35,410 bases of DNA from Deltaproteobacteria bacterium. GTDB taxonomy: Bacteria > Desulfobacterota > JADFVX01. The stretch covers positions 1 to 35,410 of the forward strand of contig JAOUBX010000045.1 of NCBI GenBank assembly GCA_029860075.1, written 5' to 3'. Below the pieces are notes generated by a model. That model did no database searches and had not been told where the DNA came from. It was given only the letters and a program-made list of their open reading frames with translations. Shown piece after piece: positions 8,840 through 18,132 of the stretch. The position numbers and the translations under genes are program-made. Position 1 is the stretch's first letter. Each line of letters begins with the position of its first letter.

Positions 8840-10057
8840 ATGTCTATTCTTTTCGGACATCCCTGTGGCAATCCCAATTCTTTCAATGCAGCATTAGCTC
8901 ATTGGGAAAAGGGGAAGCTCAACGCTCTATGTATTCCCTGGCTTCCAACACCAGCTCAACTAAACTTTTTGGAAAAAGTTCCGGCTTGTGAAAATTTAGC
9001 CAGGCAATTGAGGAGACGTTGCCATCCACCACTTTTAGAGGCGCCTCGCATTGAAGGGCGATCAGGAGAGTGGTCCCGTATGTTGCGTAGAGCTATGATG
9101 AGAAGTCAATTTAATAATAGAAAAAAATCTGAAGAAGCTAATCAGTGGCTCATGAGAACCATGAAAAATGAATGTCATAAATCAAGCGTTACCTCTGTAC
9201 ATTCCTATGAGGATTGCTCCCTATGGACATTTGAGGAAGCCAGGAAACTGGACAAACCGTGTATTTACGATATGCCCATTGGATATTATCCTGCATGGCA
9301 GGATATGCAAAAATCACTCATGTATAAATACAGAGACTGGCTTCCCCGGAATTGCTTTAGAATGAAAGAATATGTGCCGATAACACGAAAAACCCGCGAA
9401 ATGGAAATGGCTGATATCGTATTGGCACCCGGCAGTTTTGTACTTAAAACGATAGAACAATTTTTAGAAAAAAAAATCTATATAGCGCCTTATGGTGTTG
9501 ATTCAGTTAGCTGGTTTCCTTCTCATTCAAATAAATCAAAAGGACCACTTAAATTTATATTTGCCGGGCACATTTCTGTTAGAAAGGGTATACCTCTATT
9601 ATTCCATGCCTGGGAAAATGCTGATATTCCGGATGCAAAACTAATATTAGCAGGGTCCTGGCAATTAGCCGAAAGAAAGAAAATGGAGATCCCTGACAAT
9701 GTATCTTTTGCAGGCCACTGTTCTCCAGAAAAATTACTCTCCTATTTTCAGCAGTCTGATGTTTTTGTATTTCCCTCATATTTTGAGGGATTTGGAATGG
9801 TAATTACAGAGGCTATGGCATCGGGCTTACCCGTTCTGGCAAGTGACGCTACTGTAGCAGCAGATATACTGGACGACTCCTGTGGAATGGTTTTTCAGCG
9901 TGGAAACTCTGAACAGTTAATTGAGGGTCTAAGATATTTTTCAAATAACAGGGACCACCTTCCCGCTATGAAAAAGGCTGCTCGTCAAAAGGCAGAAACT
10001 CTAAGCTGGACCAAGTACCGTCAAAAAGTAAGTGAAGCTGTTGAAAGTTTTTGTTAA
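8840..10057 (+). CDS. GT4-family glycosyltransferase
   Basis: I place the start at ATG 8840 (MSILFGHPCGNPNSF), giving 405 residues. An earlier in-frame ATG at 8783 lies inside the upstream gene and would add 19 residues encoded through the C10 run. GGAGG at 8822-8826 could serve as the SD, although its 13-base spacing is long. The C-terminal donor domain is very typical of GT4: FIFAGHISVRKGIPLLFHAW, AKLILAGSW, and VFVFPSYFEGFGMVITEAMA with the E-x7-E catalytic/donor pair, then SGLPVLASD. YIAPYGVDSVSW marks the linker. It is probably cytoplasmic and acts on the lipid-linked glycan. Donor and acceptor are unknown. Confidence 0.85.
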   Translation: MSILFGHPCGNPNSFNAALAHWEKGKLNALCIPWLPTPAQLNFLEKVPACENLARQLRRRCHPPLLEAPRIEGRSGEWSRMLRRAMMRSQFNNRKKSEEANQWLMRTMKNECHKSSVTSVHSYEDCSLWTFEEARKLDKPCIYDMPIGYYPAWQDMQKSLMYKYRDWLPRNCFRMKEYVPITRKTREMEMADIVLAPGSFVLKTIEQFLEKKIYIAPYGVDSVSWFPSHSNKSKGPLKFIFAGHISVRKGIPLLFHAWENADIPDAKLILAGSWQLAERKKMEIPDNVSFAGHCSPEKLLSYFQQSDVFVFPSYFEGFGMVITEAMASGLPVLASDATVAADILDDSCGMVFQRGNSEQLIEGLRYFSNNRDHLPAMKKAARQKAETLSWTKYRQKVSEAVESFC

Positions 10058-10094
10058 ATTTTAATAAAATGTATAAAAAACAGGACATCATTTC

Positions 10095-11288
10095 TTGAAA
10101 AAAAATCTAAAGCTGGCTTTCATCATTACACATCCGATTCAATATTATGCCCCCCTTTACCGTCAACTTTCAAAGCGCCAAGACATTGCTGTCCGCATTT
10201 TTTTCACTTGGCATAACGGGACAAATGATGCCATGGATTATGGGTTCAAGAAAAACATTTCATGGGATATTCCCCTTGCAGATGGCTATGAACATGAACT
10301 GGTTCCAAACTGTTCTTCCCATCCAGGCAGTCACCATTTCATGGGAATTAATAATCCTTCGTTAATAAAGTCGGTCATGAAATGGAACCCCGATGCAATT
10401 CATATTACAGGTTACGCCTTTCTAAGCAACATTTTAGCATTAAGGGCTTTTCATAAATTAAAAATCCCCATACTCTTTCGGGGCGATTCTCATCTATTGG
10501 ATAAGGAAGGGGTCTGGAAAAAGGTTTTGAAAAAAAAAGTGCTCAAGTATATTTTCAATCTCCCCTCTGCTTTTTTGTATGTCGGTAAAAATAACTACAA
10601 TTACTTTAAATATTATGGTGTTCATGATGAAAAACTTTTCTATTGCCCGCACTCGATTGATGTTGAAAGATTCTCTACAGTTTCAAACTTGCAGGAAAAA
10701 CAGGCCGCAAAATTACGAAATGAAATAGGAATTAAAAATAATTATAAAGTCTTGCTTTTTGCCGGCAAATTTGAAAAAAAGAAGCAACCTATTCAGTTAA
10801 TGAGAGCCTTTTCCGAGATTTCGCCTGCAAACACGATTATGCTCATGGTTGGTAATGGTGAGCTGGAACATGAGGTAAAAAGAATGGTTGCTAAATTTCC
10901 TGAGCTCTTTAGATTACTTCCTTTCCAAAATCAAAGTATGATGCCTGTTATATACCGTTTAGGAGATTTATTTATCTTACCGTCAGCATTCAGGGAAACA
11001 TGGGGACTTGCTGTTAATGAAGCTATGGCCTGTAGCCGGCCTGTCCTTGCAAGTGATCGTGTGGGCTGTGCAACTGACCTGATAATCCCTGGCAAAACTG
11101 GTGAAATATTTAAAGCATATAACTGGGGTAGCTTTAAAAACAAGCTCATATCTCTCCTTCATAATCCGAATCATTTGAAAGAAATGGGGAAAAACGCCAG
11201 AGATCATATTAGTAACTATACCTTTGAAAAAACGGTATCAACACTACTAGCTGCATTAAAAATATTACACAATAAGGGAATTCATTGA
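10095..11288 (+). CDS. GT4-family glycosyltransferase (TTG start)
   Basis: This 397-residue GT4 enzyme starts at TTG 10095, supported by AGGA nine bases upstream; no in-frame ATG precedes the conserved opening LAFIITHPIQYYAPLYRQL. HSIDVERF is the linker motif. LLFAGKFEKKKQPIQLMRAF, ILPSAFRETWGLAVNEAMAC (E-x7-E) and SRPVLASDRVGCATDLI form the donor domain. The opening 'THPIQYY-AP-YR-L' is a recurring signature of a GT4 subgroup in O-antigen clusters. The stop TGA overlaps the TTG start of the following polymerase (TTGA at 11285-11288), so the pair is coupled. Confidence 0.87.
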   Translation: MKKNLKLAFIITHPIQYYAPLYRQLSKRQDIAVRIFFTWHNGTNDAMDYGFKKNISWDIPLADGYEHELVPNCSSHPGSHHFMGINNPSLIKSVMKWNPDAIHITGYAFLSNILALRAFHKLKIPILFRGDSHLLDKEGVWKKVLKKKVLKYIFNLPSAFLYVGKNNYNYFKYYGVHDEKLFYCPHSIDVERFSTVSNLQEKQAAKLRNEIGIKNNYKVLLFAGKFEKKKQPIQLMRAFSEISPANTIMLMVGNGELEHEVKRMVAKFPELFRLLPFQNQSMMPVIYRLGDLFILPSAFRETWGLAVNEAMACSRPVLASDRVGCATDLIIPGKTGEIFKAYNWGSFKNKLISLLHNPNHLKEMGKNARDHISNYTFEKTVSTLLAALKILHNKGIH

Positions 11289-12730
11289 AAACGCTATATC
11301 CCAATAACATTGTATCTGTAAAAACAAATGATAATCAATCCCATAAACTCATCAGAAATTTATGGTTATTTTTTGCCGGGATAATAATCTGGATTGCCTG
11401 GAACTCATCACTATCATTTTCGGAAGAAATGATCATCGGATTATCTATTTCTATTCTGAGCATTCTGCCTGCTTTAATATGGCTAAGCAGTAATAATCGT
11501 GAACTTCCGGCATTTCAACTCTTTTGTATTACTCATCTTTTTTACTATGGCTATCCTATTTTGAACGGGAATTCTGAATACATGACATTTAAAGAAGAAA
11601 GCCGCCTGCTTGCTGCATACAACATCCTTGTTTTTCTTTTGCTCGTTCTTTCCATCTATTACTATAAAGGGCAGGTCAGAAAAACAACAAAACATTTGCC
11701 TGACTTCCTGTTAAGAGAAATTCCTGCCGGTTTAGCTTTAAACCTGTTTAATATAGGGGTATTCCTCTGGCTTTGCATTGTAAGCGCCAGGCAGTTCGGC
11801 TTGTTAGCGCTAGCAGGAAGTTATATCAACCTGTTGTGGACCATTGGTAATGTATTTGGATCTCTATCCTTATATTTTCTTTATCAAAAATCAGGTGCGG
11901 GAATGCTTAGAAAAACAAATCTTATATTTGTTAATTTCTGCCTTTTTTTCTCCATTTTAATCTCTTTTTCCAGTGGCTTGCTGGTACATGGAACATCTTT
12001 TCTCATAATTTCCATTATGGGATACGTAATAGGGAAAAAAAAGATTCCTTTAGTAACTATCATTCTATGTGCGATAGTTATTGGCTTTCTTCATGCGGGA
12101 AAAGCAGAAATGCGCAACAAATTCTGGAACAATCCATCTCCAAACAATATAACAAAAGTCCTGAAAGTATATGAATACTGGTTTCCAGCATCCCTGAGTG
12201 CAATATCTAAAGGCCTTGATAGTGAGCTTGGTTCAAGGTCCTTACTCAACCGCTTAAGTCTGATCCATATCCAGACACGCGTCATAGAATTAACACCTGC
12301 ATACAGGCCTTATCTTAACGGAGAAACTTATTTTGACATTCCCACTCTGCTTATTCCCAGATTTTTATGGCCCAATAAACCAAGTGGACATCTCTCCACA
12401 GAAAAGCTAGGCCTTTATTATGGTGTTCATACACTCGAATCGGTCAAGTTTACCTCCATTGGATTCGGAAAACTTGCAGAAGCATGGGCTAACTTTGGAT
12501 GGTTTGGAATTTTTCTTTTAGCGCTTTTTTATGGATTTACAATGAGATATATGGCAAAAGCCTGCTATAATAAAAATCAAGAATCTCTGATTACATTTAC
12601 CGGTATTTTATGGCTTGGTTATAGTTTCCAGATAGAGTCTTCCATGTCCTCCTCTATTGTTGTATTTATACAGGCTTTTATTACTATGATCCTGGCCTTA
12701 CATTTATTTTTACTCAAGAAAAATAATTAG
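11285..12730 (+). CDS. Oligosaccharide repeat-unit polymerase (Wzy-like)
   Basis: This 481-residue protein has roughly ten or more hydrophobic segments and a periplasmic-looking stretch IPTLLIPRFLWPNKPSGH. That 'PR-x-x-W-P-N-K-P' loop, followed by a second conserved 'GFGKLAEAWANFGWFGIF' segment, is characteristic of the O-antigen/EPS repeat-unit polymerase family (TIGR04370-like). Such enzymes join lipid-linked repeat units in the periplasm. The start is TTG at 11285 with AAGGGAA ending four bases upstream, overlapping the stop of the preceding glycosyltransferase. Wzy proteins diverge quickly, so the family call is firmer than the linkage. A second polymerase/ligase-type gene lies on the minus strand (27894-25309). 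Confidence 0.78.
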   Translation: MKTLYPNNIVSVKTNDNQSHKLIRNLWLFFAGIIIWIAWNSSLSFSEEMIIGLSISILSILPALIWLSSNNRELPAFQLFCITHLFYYGYPILNGNSEYMTFKEESRLLAAYNILVFLLLVLSIYYYKGQVRKTTKHLPDFLLREIPAGLALNLFNIGVFLWLCIVSARQFGLLALAGSYINLLWTIGNVFGSLSLYFLYQKSGAGMLRKTNLIFVNFCLFFSILISFSSGLLVHGTSFLIISIMGYVIGKKKIPLVTIILCAIVIGFLHAGKAEMRNKFWNNPSPNNITKVLKVYEYWFPASLSAISKGLDSELGSRSLLNRLSLIHIQTRVIELTPAYRPYLNGETYFDIPTLLIPRFLWPNKPSGHLSTEKLGLYYGVHTLESVKFTSIGFGKLAEAWANFGWFGIFLLALFYGFTMRYMAKACYNKNQESLITFTGILWLGYSFQIESSMSSSIVVFIQAFITMILALHLFLLKKNN

Positions 12731-12769
12731 ATCTCTATCCTTGCAATTAACTTTTTTACTTATTTTCTT

Positions 12770-13846
12770 ATGTTCCCGCTTGGAAAAGACAGTCGACGAA
12801 GAGAAGAAAGAAAATTCAAAAGAGTTGTTGTGTTTCGTACCGGACACCTTGGTGATACGATATGTGCTATCCCTGCCTTTCGGCTGCTGCGTAATTTTTA
12901 CAATGACGCTAAAGTTTTTCTTATTTGTGATTCATCTCAGCAAGGGAAAGTAGCGGTTATTGATATTATTAACAGGTTTGATATTTTTGAAAAGGTTTTC
13001 AGTTATAAGAGCAATAAAGGTTTTAGCTCAATTTGGCAACTCTTTAGATTAATCCGCCAAATCAAGCCGGATATCTTGATTCAACTTCCACAGCAGAAAA
13101 AAAAACAATCACAACTTAATCTGCAACTTTTATTCTTTCGCCTTTCCGGCATAAAGAAACTAGCGGGATTTAATCATATATGTTCAGAAGGTGACTGGAA
13201 AATGAATGAGCCTGCTCGTTTAATTAAAATATTAAACAATGAGGGAATATACGGCTATAAACCAGCTTACCATATTGAAGTTCAGCCTGCGGCAACTGAT
13301 TCTGTTCTCCAAAAATTAAAATCTATCGGCATAGGCCCCTTTGAAGACTACATAATTTTCTGTGGAGGAGGGAAATGTGGAACTCAGAAGTGGCCAAACA
13401 ACCGATATGCCCAGGTATTAAAAGACATCCACAGATCGACTAAGGTCCCAATCATCGCAATTGGAACAGATGAGGAACTTCATCTGTATGAAAAGGAAAT
13501 TTTACCGGAATTTCCACAACTTAATATGATAACGGTAACAATTGATGAATTATTTGAACTTCTCAGGTCAGCTAAATGCTATATTGGTAACGATACAGGG
13601 CCTATGCATGCAGCAGCGGCTGTAGGTTGTCCTGTTACAGGAATAATAAGCGCTCGAAACTTGCCCGGCCAATGGGATCCCGATATTGAATCCAGACTTT
13701 TAATCAGACATAGAACAGATTGTGAAGGGTGCTGGCTGGATAAATGTATTAAAGAAAATCATAAATGCATGATGTCGATTACAGTGCCAGAAGTTATTAA
13801 TGAAGTTCAACCTTTTATAAAAAAATTAATCGAGACCAGAGGCTAG
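12770..13846 (+). CDS. GT9 heptosyltransferase-like glycosyltransferase
   Basis: This 358-residue protein matches the ADP-heptose:LPS heptosyltransferase family (GT9). VVFRTGHLGDTICAIPAFRL near residues 21-40 is the N-terminal 'G-x-x-GD' loop, and CYIGNDTGPMHAAAAVGCPV near residue 270 is the donor-binding 'G-N-D-T/S-G-P-M-H' signature. In LPS synthesis these enzymes add heptose to the inner core. Inside EPS clusters, relatives may transfer other sugars. A C-terminal cysteine group (CEGCWLDKCIKENHKC) also occurs in many GT9 members. The start at ATG 12770 lacks a clear SD, and the 20-residue basic lead (MFPLGKDSRRREERK) is not well supported. Confidence 0.85.
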   Translation: MFPLGKDSRRREERKFKRVVVFRTGHLGDTICAIPAFRLLRNFYNDAKVFLICDSSQQGKVAVIDIINRFDIFEKVFSYKSNKGFSSIWQLFRLIRQIKPDILIQLPQQKKKQSQLNLQLLFFRLSGIKKLAGFNHICSEGDWKMNEPARLIKILNNEGIYGYKPAYHIEVQPAATDSVLQKLKSIGIGPFEDYIIFCGGGKCGTQKWPNNRYAQVLKDIHRSTKVPIIAIGTDEELHLYEKEILPEFPQLNMITVTIDELFELLRSAKCYIGNDTGPMHAAAAVGCPVTGIISARNLPGQWDPDIESRLLIRHRTDCEGCWLDKCIKENHKCMMSITVPEVINEVQPFIKKLIETRG

Positions 13847-13927
13847 AATATAACTATGTCATGGATTCTCACATTTCAATATAATGGCTTGATTGAATGA
13901 CCATTTTAATCATAAAAAATTGATGTT

Positions 13928-15160
13928 ATGAAATTACTGGTTGTTATTCCTTCTTATTGGCCCGCCATAAAATTTGGGGGACCAATTCACTCTGTGCATA
14001 CATTAAACAAGACGCTTGTAAAAATGAAGATTGATGTAACTGTTTTTTCCACTAATGCCGGCATTGAAAAAATAGTGCCAGTTAATGAGGAAATCATCAG
14101 GGATGGCGTAAAAATCACTTACTTCTCATATTCTAAACGCTTCGAATTCATGGCTGCCACAGGCTGGCAGTTTTCACGATGCTTAATTAATGAATTAAAA
14201 AAATCGTTAAAAAATTTCGATCTTGTTTATATTACCCCCATATGGAATTTTCCCGTATCAATTGCAGCGCACTATTGCCGCAAGTTTAAAGTTCCTTATG
14301 TTATTTCTCCCAGGGGAACAATGTACGGAGAGACGCTTTCCAAGAAAGCATGGAAAAAAATGATCTATTACTGGCTTGTATCCAATAGGGATATTAAACA
14401 TGCATCTGCTATTCATTATACAACTCATGATGAGGCAGAACGATGCTATATACCCCATAGACGATCTGAAAATGCCATAATCCTTCCAAACGGAATAGAT
14501 CTTTCAGACTTTAAAGACCTTCCATCAAAAAAGGCGCTGAGGACTAAATACCCTTACCTGGAAAATAAAAAAGTCATCTTGTTTATGGGTCGAATAAACT
14601 GGAAAAAGGGCCTCGACATATTAATAGACGCATATGGAAAACTTGTAAGTGAAAGAGATGATGTTCATTTAATTATTGCAGGAAATGATGAGAATGGATA
14701 TATAAACCAGGTAAAAAAGTGGATAAATACGTATGGTATGAAATATTTCGATGCTTCATCAGGTACGATAACGATTAATGAAATACCGGATGTTACTTTT
14801 ACAGGATTAATTAAGGATAAGGAAAAATTAATAGCTTATGCAGGGAGTGACTTATTTGTTCTGCCATCATATTCTGAAAATTTTGGGATGTCTGTAATTG
14901 AGTCAATGGCAACAGGAACAGCGGTTTTAATATCAAACCATGTAGGGCTTTACAAGGAGGTTGTAAAAAATAATGCCGGTTTTATCGTTAAAACAACATG
15001 GGAAAGTATTTATGAAGGATTAGCAGAAATGCTTGATAACGATCGGCATCGGAATATGCTTTCAAATAACGGAAAGAAAATGGTCCGGGATTGTTACAAC
15101 ATTGAAAATATTGGTAATAATATGATTAATGCCTTTAAGAAAGTCCTAAACAGTGTTTGA
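13928..15160 (+). CDS. GT4-family glycosyltransferase
   Basis: This 410-residue protein is a textbook GT4 (group 1) glycosyltransferase. It opens LLVVIPSYWPAIKFGGPIHS with the glycine donor loop GGP. YVISPRGTMYGETLS near residue 125 is a frequent acceptor-side motif. IILPNGIDLSDF is the linker, and ILFMGRINWKKGLDILIDAY followed by LFVLPSYSENFGMSVIESMA (E-x7-E) forms the donor domain. An 81-base gap precedes it without a convincing promoter. Its last codons overlap the GTG start of a truncated methyltransferase gene. Confidence 0.88.
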   Translation: MKLLVVIPSYWPAIKFGGPIHSVHTLNKTLVKMKIDVTVFSTNAGIEKIVPVNEEIIRDGVKITYFSYSKRFEFMAATGWQFSRCLINELKKSLKNFDLVYITPIWNFPVSIAAHYCRKFKVPYVISPRGTMYGETLSKKAWKKMIYYWLVSNRDIKHASAIHYTTHDEAERCYIPHRRSENAIILPNGIDLSDFKDLPSKKALRTKYPYLENKKVILFMGRINWKKGLDILIDAYGKLVSERDDVHLIIAGNDENGYINQVKKWINTYGMKYFDASSGTITINEIPDVTFTGLIKDKEKLIAYAGSDLFVLPSYSENFGMSVIESMATGTAVLISNHVGLYKEVVKNNAGFIVKTTWESIYEGLAEMLDNDRHRNMLSNNGKKMVRDCYNIENIGNNMINAFKKVLNSV

Positions 15161-15545
15161 TGAAATAACAAAAGATTATGGTTGGGAAATCCCGAATCCT
15201 TTCCCCCGGTGTAACTATGATTTAATCTTATCAGCAGAGCTAATTGGGCGCCTCTATAATCGGGACCTTTATTTAAAAAATCTAAATAGCTGGCTGAAAG
15301 AAGGAAGCTACCTTATTATTACAACGCCCTGCCACGGATATTTAAAAAACCTTATTATTGCCCTGACAAATAAATTTGATAATCATATAAACAGTCTATG
15401 GGAAGGTGGCCACATTAAATTTTTTTCAAAAAAGACACTCAGCCATTTGCTCCGGGATAACGGTTTTAAACCAATTTACTTTAAGGGTAGCGGGCGCATG
15501 CTCTATCTTTGGAAATCAATGATCATTATAGCAAAGAAATTATGA
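15153..15545 (+). pseudogene. N-terminally truncated SAM-dependent methyltransferase remnant
   Basis: The 130-residue reading frame (GTG start at 15153) matches only the second half of a class I methyltransferase. YDLILSAELIGRLYNRDLYL corresponds to the 'D-x-I-x-S-x-E-V-I-E-H-L' segment, SYLIITTPCHGYLKNL to motif III, and GGHIKFFSKKTLSHLLRDNGF to the family C-terminus. Motif I and the adenosine-binding strands (about 90 residues) are missing, and the usual Glu-His pair reads IGRL. The sequence upstream is the intact 3' end of a GT4 gene, so a deletion probably joined the two. It is probably not catalytic. It ends in an ATGA overlap with the next gene, which may preserve it as a translational link. 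Confidence 0.65.
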
Positions 15546-16390
15546 CTTTACCTATTTCTGTTATCATCCTGACTTACAATGAAGAAAACAACATTGAAGA
15601 TTGCCTCAATAGTCTTACCGGTTGGATTCGTGAAATATTTATTGTAGATTCATATTCTACTGATCGTACACTTCAAATTGCTGAGAAATATACTGACAAA
15701 ATTTACCAGCATCACTTTGAAAACTATTCTCGACAAAGAAACTGGGCACTCGAAACCCTACCCATAAAAACTGATTGGATCATGAATATAGATGCCGACC
15801 ACCGGATCACAGCTGAGCTTAAAAATAAGCTCCTTGGTATCTTTAGTGATAAGATTGATGAAGAAATAAATGGATATATTGCAAGTCGTCGAACAATTTT
15901 TATGGGCCGCTGGATTCATTATGGTGGTCACTACCCTGTCTACCATGCATTTCTATTTCGTAGAGGCTTTGGTATTTGTGAAAATAAGCTTTATGATCAA
16001 CACTTCCTTGTTAAGGGAAGAGTGGAAAAAATCCCCTGTGACATAATAGATATAATTTCAGATTCCATTACCAGGTTTACGGAAAGGCATAATCATTGGG
16101 CATCACTGGAAGCATCTGAACAATTAATTAGTAACACCGGTAATAGGAGTATAGTAGAACCCAGGATTTCCGGCCATGAAATAGAAAAAAGAAGATATAA
16201 ACGTGAAATATATTACAAGCTCCCTCTTTTCGCTCGTGCTTTTCTTTTTTTTATTTATCGTTATATCTTCAAATTAGGCTTTTTGGATGGAAAAGAAGGT
16301 TTGATTTTTCATTTTTTACAGGGTTTCTGGTTTCGCTTCCTCATTGATGCAAAACTATATGAAATAAAGAAACAATCTATAAAAAAATGA
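15542..16390 (+). CDS. GT2-family glycosyltransferase (WaaE/KdtX-like)
   Basis: I place the start at ATG 15542, overlapping the upstream stop (ATGA), rather than at an ATG 33 bases earlier. The protein then has 282 residues and starts MTLPISVIILTYNEENNIED. VDSYSTDRTLQIA and the metal-binding MNIDADHRIT near residues 80-89 are GT-A motifs. SRQRNWALE near residue 63 is highly typical of the LPS core beta-1,4-glucosyltransferase WaaE/KdtX group. It has a hydrophobic C-terminal stretch for membrane contact. In this setting it probably adds a sugar to the lipid-linked unit or to a core (inference). Its stop overlaps the carbamoyltransferase ATG. Confidence 0.85.
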   Translation: MTLPISVIILTYNEENNIEDCLNSLTGWIREIFIVDSYSTDRTLQIAEKYTDKIYQHHFENYSRQRNWALETLPIKTDWIMNIDADHRITAELKNKLLGIFSDKIDEEINGYIASRRTIFMGRWIHYGGHYPVYHAFLFRRGFGICENKLYDQHFLVKGRVEKIPCDIIDIISDSITRFTERHNHWASLEASEQLISNTGNRSIVEPRISGHEIEKRRYKREIYYKLPLFARAFLFFIYRYIFKLGFLDGKEGLIFHFLQGFWFRFLIDAKLYEIKKQSIKK

Positions 16391-18132
16391 TTATTCTTGG
16401 TCTCAACGCATATCATGGTAATGCATCAGCCGCCATCGTTGTTGATGGTAAACTGCTCGCTGCTGTCGAAGAAGAGCGTTTCAACAGGATTAAAAACTGG
16501 GCAGGCTTGCCTGTTGAGTCCATAAAATTTTGCCTCAATGAGGCAAAGATACTTATAGATAAAGTTGATCATATTGCTGTTAACCGTAATCCCAAAGCAA
16601 ATATATCAAAAAAAGCCCTCTTTGCGCTATCGAGGAAACCCCCATTAAGAATAATTGCGGATCGTCTGAAAAATGCGTCAAAAATTGGAGATATAAAGTC
16701 AGAACTCACCTCCCTTTTTGAAACAAATATTAAAGCACAAATGCATAACATTGAACATCACATAGCTCATCTTGCCAGTACTTTCTTTGTTTCACCATTT
16801 GATAAAGCGGCTCTTCTGTCAGTCGATGGTTTTGGTGATTTTGTAGGCGCTATGTGGGGAATAGGGTCTGAAAACAGAATTAATGTGAAGCACCGAACTT
16901 TTTTTCCGCACTCACTGGGACTTTTCTACCTGGCCTTTACGCAATATCTCGGATTCTCCAATTACGGTGATGAATATAAGGTCATGGGCCTTGCACCTTA
17001 TGGCGAACCTCGCTTTATGAATGAAATGAATAAAGTAATAAAAATTAATTTTTCAAAAGACAAGCCCTTTGAACTTGACCTTGATTACTTTATCCATCAT
17101 TCAAAGGGAGTCAGGATGACCTGGGATAAGGGGATACCCGAGATGGGACCTGTCTATTCTGATAAGTTAATTTCTCTCTTTGGTCCTGCAAGACAAAAAG
17201 GAGAAGAACTAACTCAAAGGCATAAAGACATCGCTCATTCTCTTCAAAAGAGATATGAAGAAGCTTTCTTTCATATTTTAAGTCAGGTGTATGAAAAAAC
17301 GAAATCTAAAAACCTTGCCCTTTCCGGAGGTTGCGCTATGAACAGTGTTGCAAACGGGAAGATCTTCGAGGGAACCCCTTTTAGAGAGGTTTACATCCAG
17401 CCTGCTGCGGGAGATGCCGGAGGCGCCATCGGGGCAGCCTATTATGTATGGAACCAGATTCTGGGAAATAAACGATCCTTTGTTTTTGAGAAACCCTATG
17501 TGGGGCCTCAATTTAATGATGCTCAAATAGAAATACTGATTAATACAAAGCAAGATGAATTAGAAGAATTTATCATCGATAAGATCAATGATCAGGCCCT
17601 TTTATGTAAAAAAGCAGCAGAAGAAATTTCAAAAGGCAAGGTAACAGGCTGGTTTCAGGGACGCATGGAGTGGGGATCACGGGCACTTGGTAACCGGAGT
17701 ATCCTTGGTGACCCGCGCAGAATGGATATGAAAGATATTCTCAATAAAAAAATAAAAAGAAGAGAATCATTCAGGCCCTTTGCTCCTTCCATTAATATTG
17801 AAGCCACATCAGAATATTTTGAAAGGTCTTATCCCGATCCCTTTATGCTAAAAGTTTATAAAGTAAAAGAGTCAAAGCGTAAAATCATACCAGCGGTAAC
17901 CCATATAGATGGGAGTGGAAGGCTCCAGACCGTCAGTAAAGAGATCAATCCCTTATACTGGAAATTAATCAATGAATTCAGGAAAATCACAGAGGTACCT
18001 GTTCTGCTCAACACATCATTCAATGAAAATGAACCGATAGTATGCAAACCTGATGAAGCCCTCAATTGCTTCCTGCGAACTAATATGGATGTTTTGGTTT
18101 TGGGTAATTACTTTATCAAAAGAAGACAATGA
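16387..18132 (+). CDS. O-carbamoyltransferase, NodU/CmcH/TobZ family
   Basis: This full-length 581-residue enzyme uses carbamoyl phosphate and ATP to place a carbamoyl group on a hydroxyl, here most likely of a sugar. The N-terminal Kae1-like domain opens IILGLNAYHGNASAAIVVDG. It carries the metal-site histidines in HHIAHLAS (124-131), an Asp in SVDGFGD (145-151), and NYGDEYKVMGLAPYG. SGGCAMNSVANGK and PAAGDAGGAIGAA are the nucleotide-binding loops. The YrdC-like C-terminal domain contains GWFQGRMEWGSRALGNRSIL from residue 421 and RRESFRPFAPSI. It is coupled by ATGA overlaps to the genes on both sides (16387 and 18129), so carbamoylation belongs to glycan decoration. Confidence 0.93.
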   Translation: MIILGLNAYHGNASAAIVVDGKLLAAVEEERFNRIKNWAGLPVESIKFCLNEAKILIDKVDHIAVNRNPKANISKKALFALSRKPPLRIIADRLKNASKIGDIKSELTSLFETNIKAQMHNIEHHIAHLASTFFVSPFDKAALLSVDGFGDFVGAMWGIGSENRINVKHRTFFPHSLGLFYLAFTQYLGFSNYGDEYKVMGLAPYGEPRFMNEMNKVIKINFSKDKPFELDLDYFIHHSKGVRMTWDKGIPEMGPVYSDKLISLFGPARQKGEELTQRHKDIAHSLQKRYEEAFFHILSQVYEKTKSKNLALSGGCAMNSVANGKIFEGTPFREVYIQPAAGDAGGAIGAAYYVWNQILGNKRSFVFEKPYVGPQFNDAQIEILINTKQDELEEFIIDKINDQALLCKKAAEEISKGKVTGWFQGRMEWGSRALGNRSILGDPRRMDMKDILNKKIKRRESFRPFAPSINIEATSEYFERSYPDPFMLKVYKVKESKRKIIPAVTHIDGSGRLQTVSKEINPLYWKLINEFRKITEVPVLLNTSFNENEPIVCKPDEALNCFLRTNMDVLVLGNYFIKRRQ

